Translations under genes and position numbers: made by a program
Notes under the pieces: model-generated
Database searches by the model: none
What the model was told of the DNA's origin: nothing
What the model saw: the letters and a program-made list of their open reading frames with translations, nothing else
Assembly (NCBI GenBank): GCA_003445095.1
Contig: DLVS01000859.1
Span: forward strand, 1-6,183
Direction of reading: 5' to 3'
Origin: Verrucomicrobiales bacterium
Lineage (GTDB): Bacteria; Verrucomicrobiota; Verrucomicrobiia; Limisphaerales; UBA9464
DNA length: 6,183 nt
Shown: positions 6,122-6,183 of the stretch, piece after piece
Layout: each line of letters starts with the position of its first letter
Position numbering within the stretch: position 1 is the stretch's first letter

Positions 6122-6183
6122 TTCCCTTGATTCGAGTCAGCCGCGCGCCCTCGTCGCTCTCCATTCAAATGGTAGGGATGGCG
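6118..6183 (+). CDS. Possible start of a further cluster gene, truncated by the window end
   Basis: A GTG at 6118 overlaps the hpnD stop as GTGA, the same junction type as the three before it, and opens 22 codons without a stop up to the window end (VIPLIRVSRAPSSLSIQMVG then MA). In-frame ATGs at 6169 and 6178 are alternative starts. The visible residues match no family I recognise. An hpnE-type squalene desaturase or other terpenoid gene would fit the context, but that is a guess. Confidence 0.35.
   Translation, partial: MIPLIRVSRAPSSLSIQMVGMA

Overview
The window is a compact, fully forward-strand bacterial segment with high G+C. It has two parts: conserved housekeeping genes on the left, and a tightly overlapped sensory/membrane-lipid gene cluster on the right. 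Gene content (a YicC-gmk pair, a stand-alone CoaC, a sigma-54 two-component pair, an HpnD-type synthase) and a 10-nt-period 'CACAGAT/CACCGAT' intergenic repeat suggest a Gram-negative bacterium. Verrucomicrobiota or a related PVC lineage is my best guess, inferred from general familiarity and not proven by the sequence. 

Left part: the 3' portion of a YicC/YloC-family endoribonuclease gene runs in from outside the window (3-641). Guanylate kinase gmk (645-1259) follows three bases later. A 188-bp spacer (1260-1447) holds two inverted arms, each of three 10-nt units, around a small hairpin. Stand-alone phosphopantothenoylcysteine decarboxylase coaC (1448-2002) comes next. It has no CoaB synthetase domain, and no rpoZ sits between gmk and coaC. 

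Right part: a 30-bp gap (2003-2032) carries a good match to a sigma-54 -24/-12 promoter. It leads into four genes joined end to end by 4-bp stop/start overlaps: a six-TM sensor histidine kinase (2033-3457), an NtrC-type response regulator with REC, AAA+ (GAFTGA) and Fis-type HTH domains (3454-4911), a small single-TM protein with an eight-arginine run (4908-5255), and a squalene/phytoene synthase family enzyme closest to presqualene diphosphate synthase HpnD (5252-6121). A further open frame starts at a GTGA overlap at 6118 and runs off the window, so the cluster may continue. 

Taken together, the right part looks like an operon in which a membrane-embedded kinase, its sigma-54 activator and a small membrane protein are co-translated with a triterpenoid (hopanoid/squalene precursor) gene. 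That regulatory link is inferred from gene order and overlaps only. No stretch over 300 bases lacks a gene.
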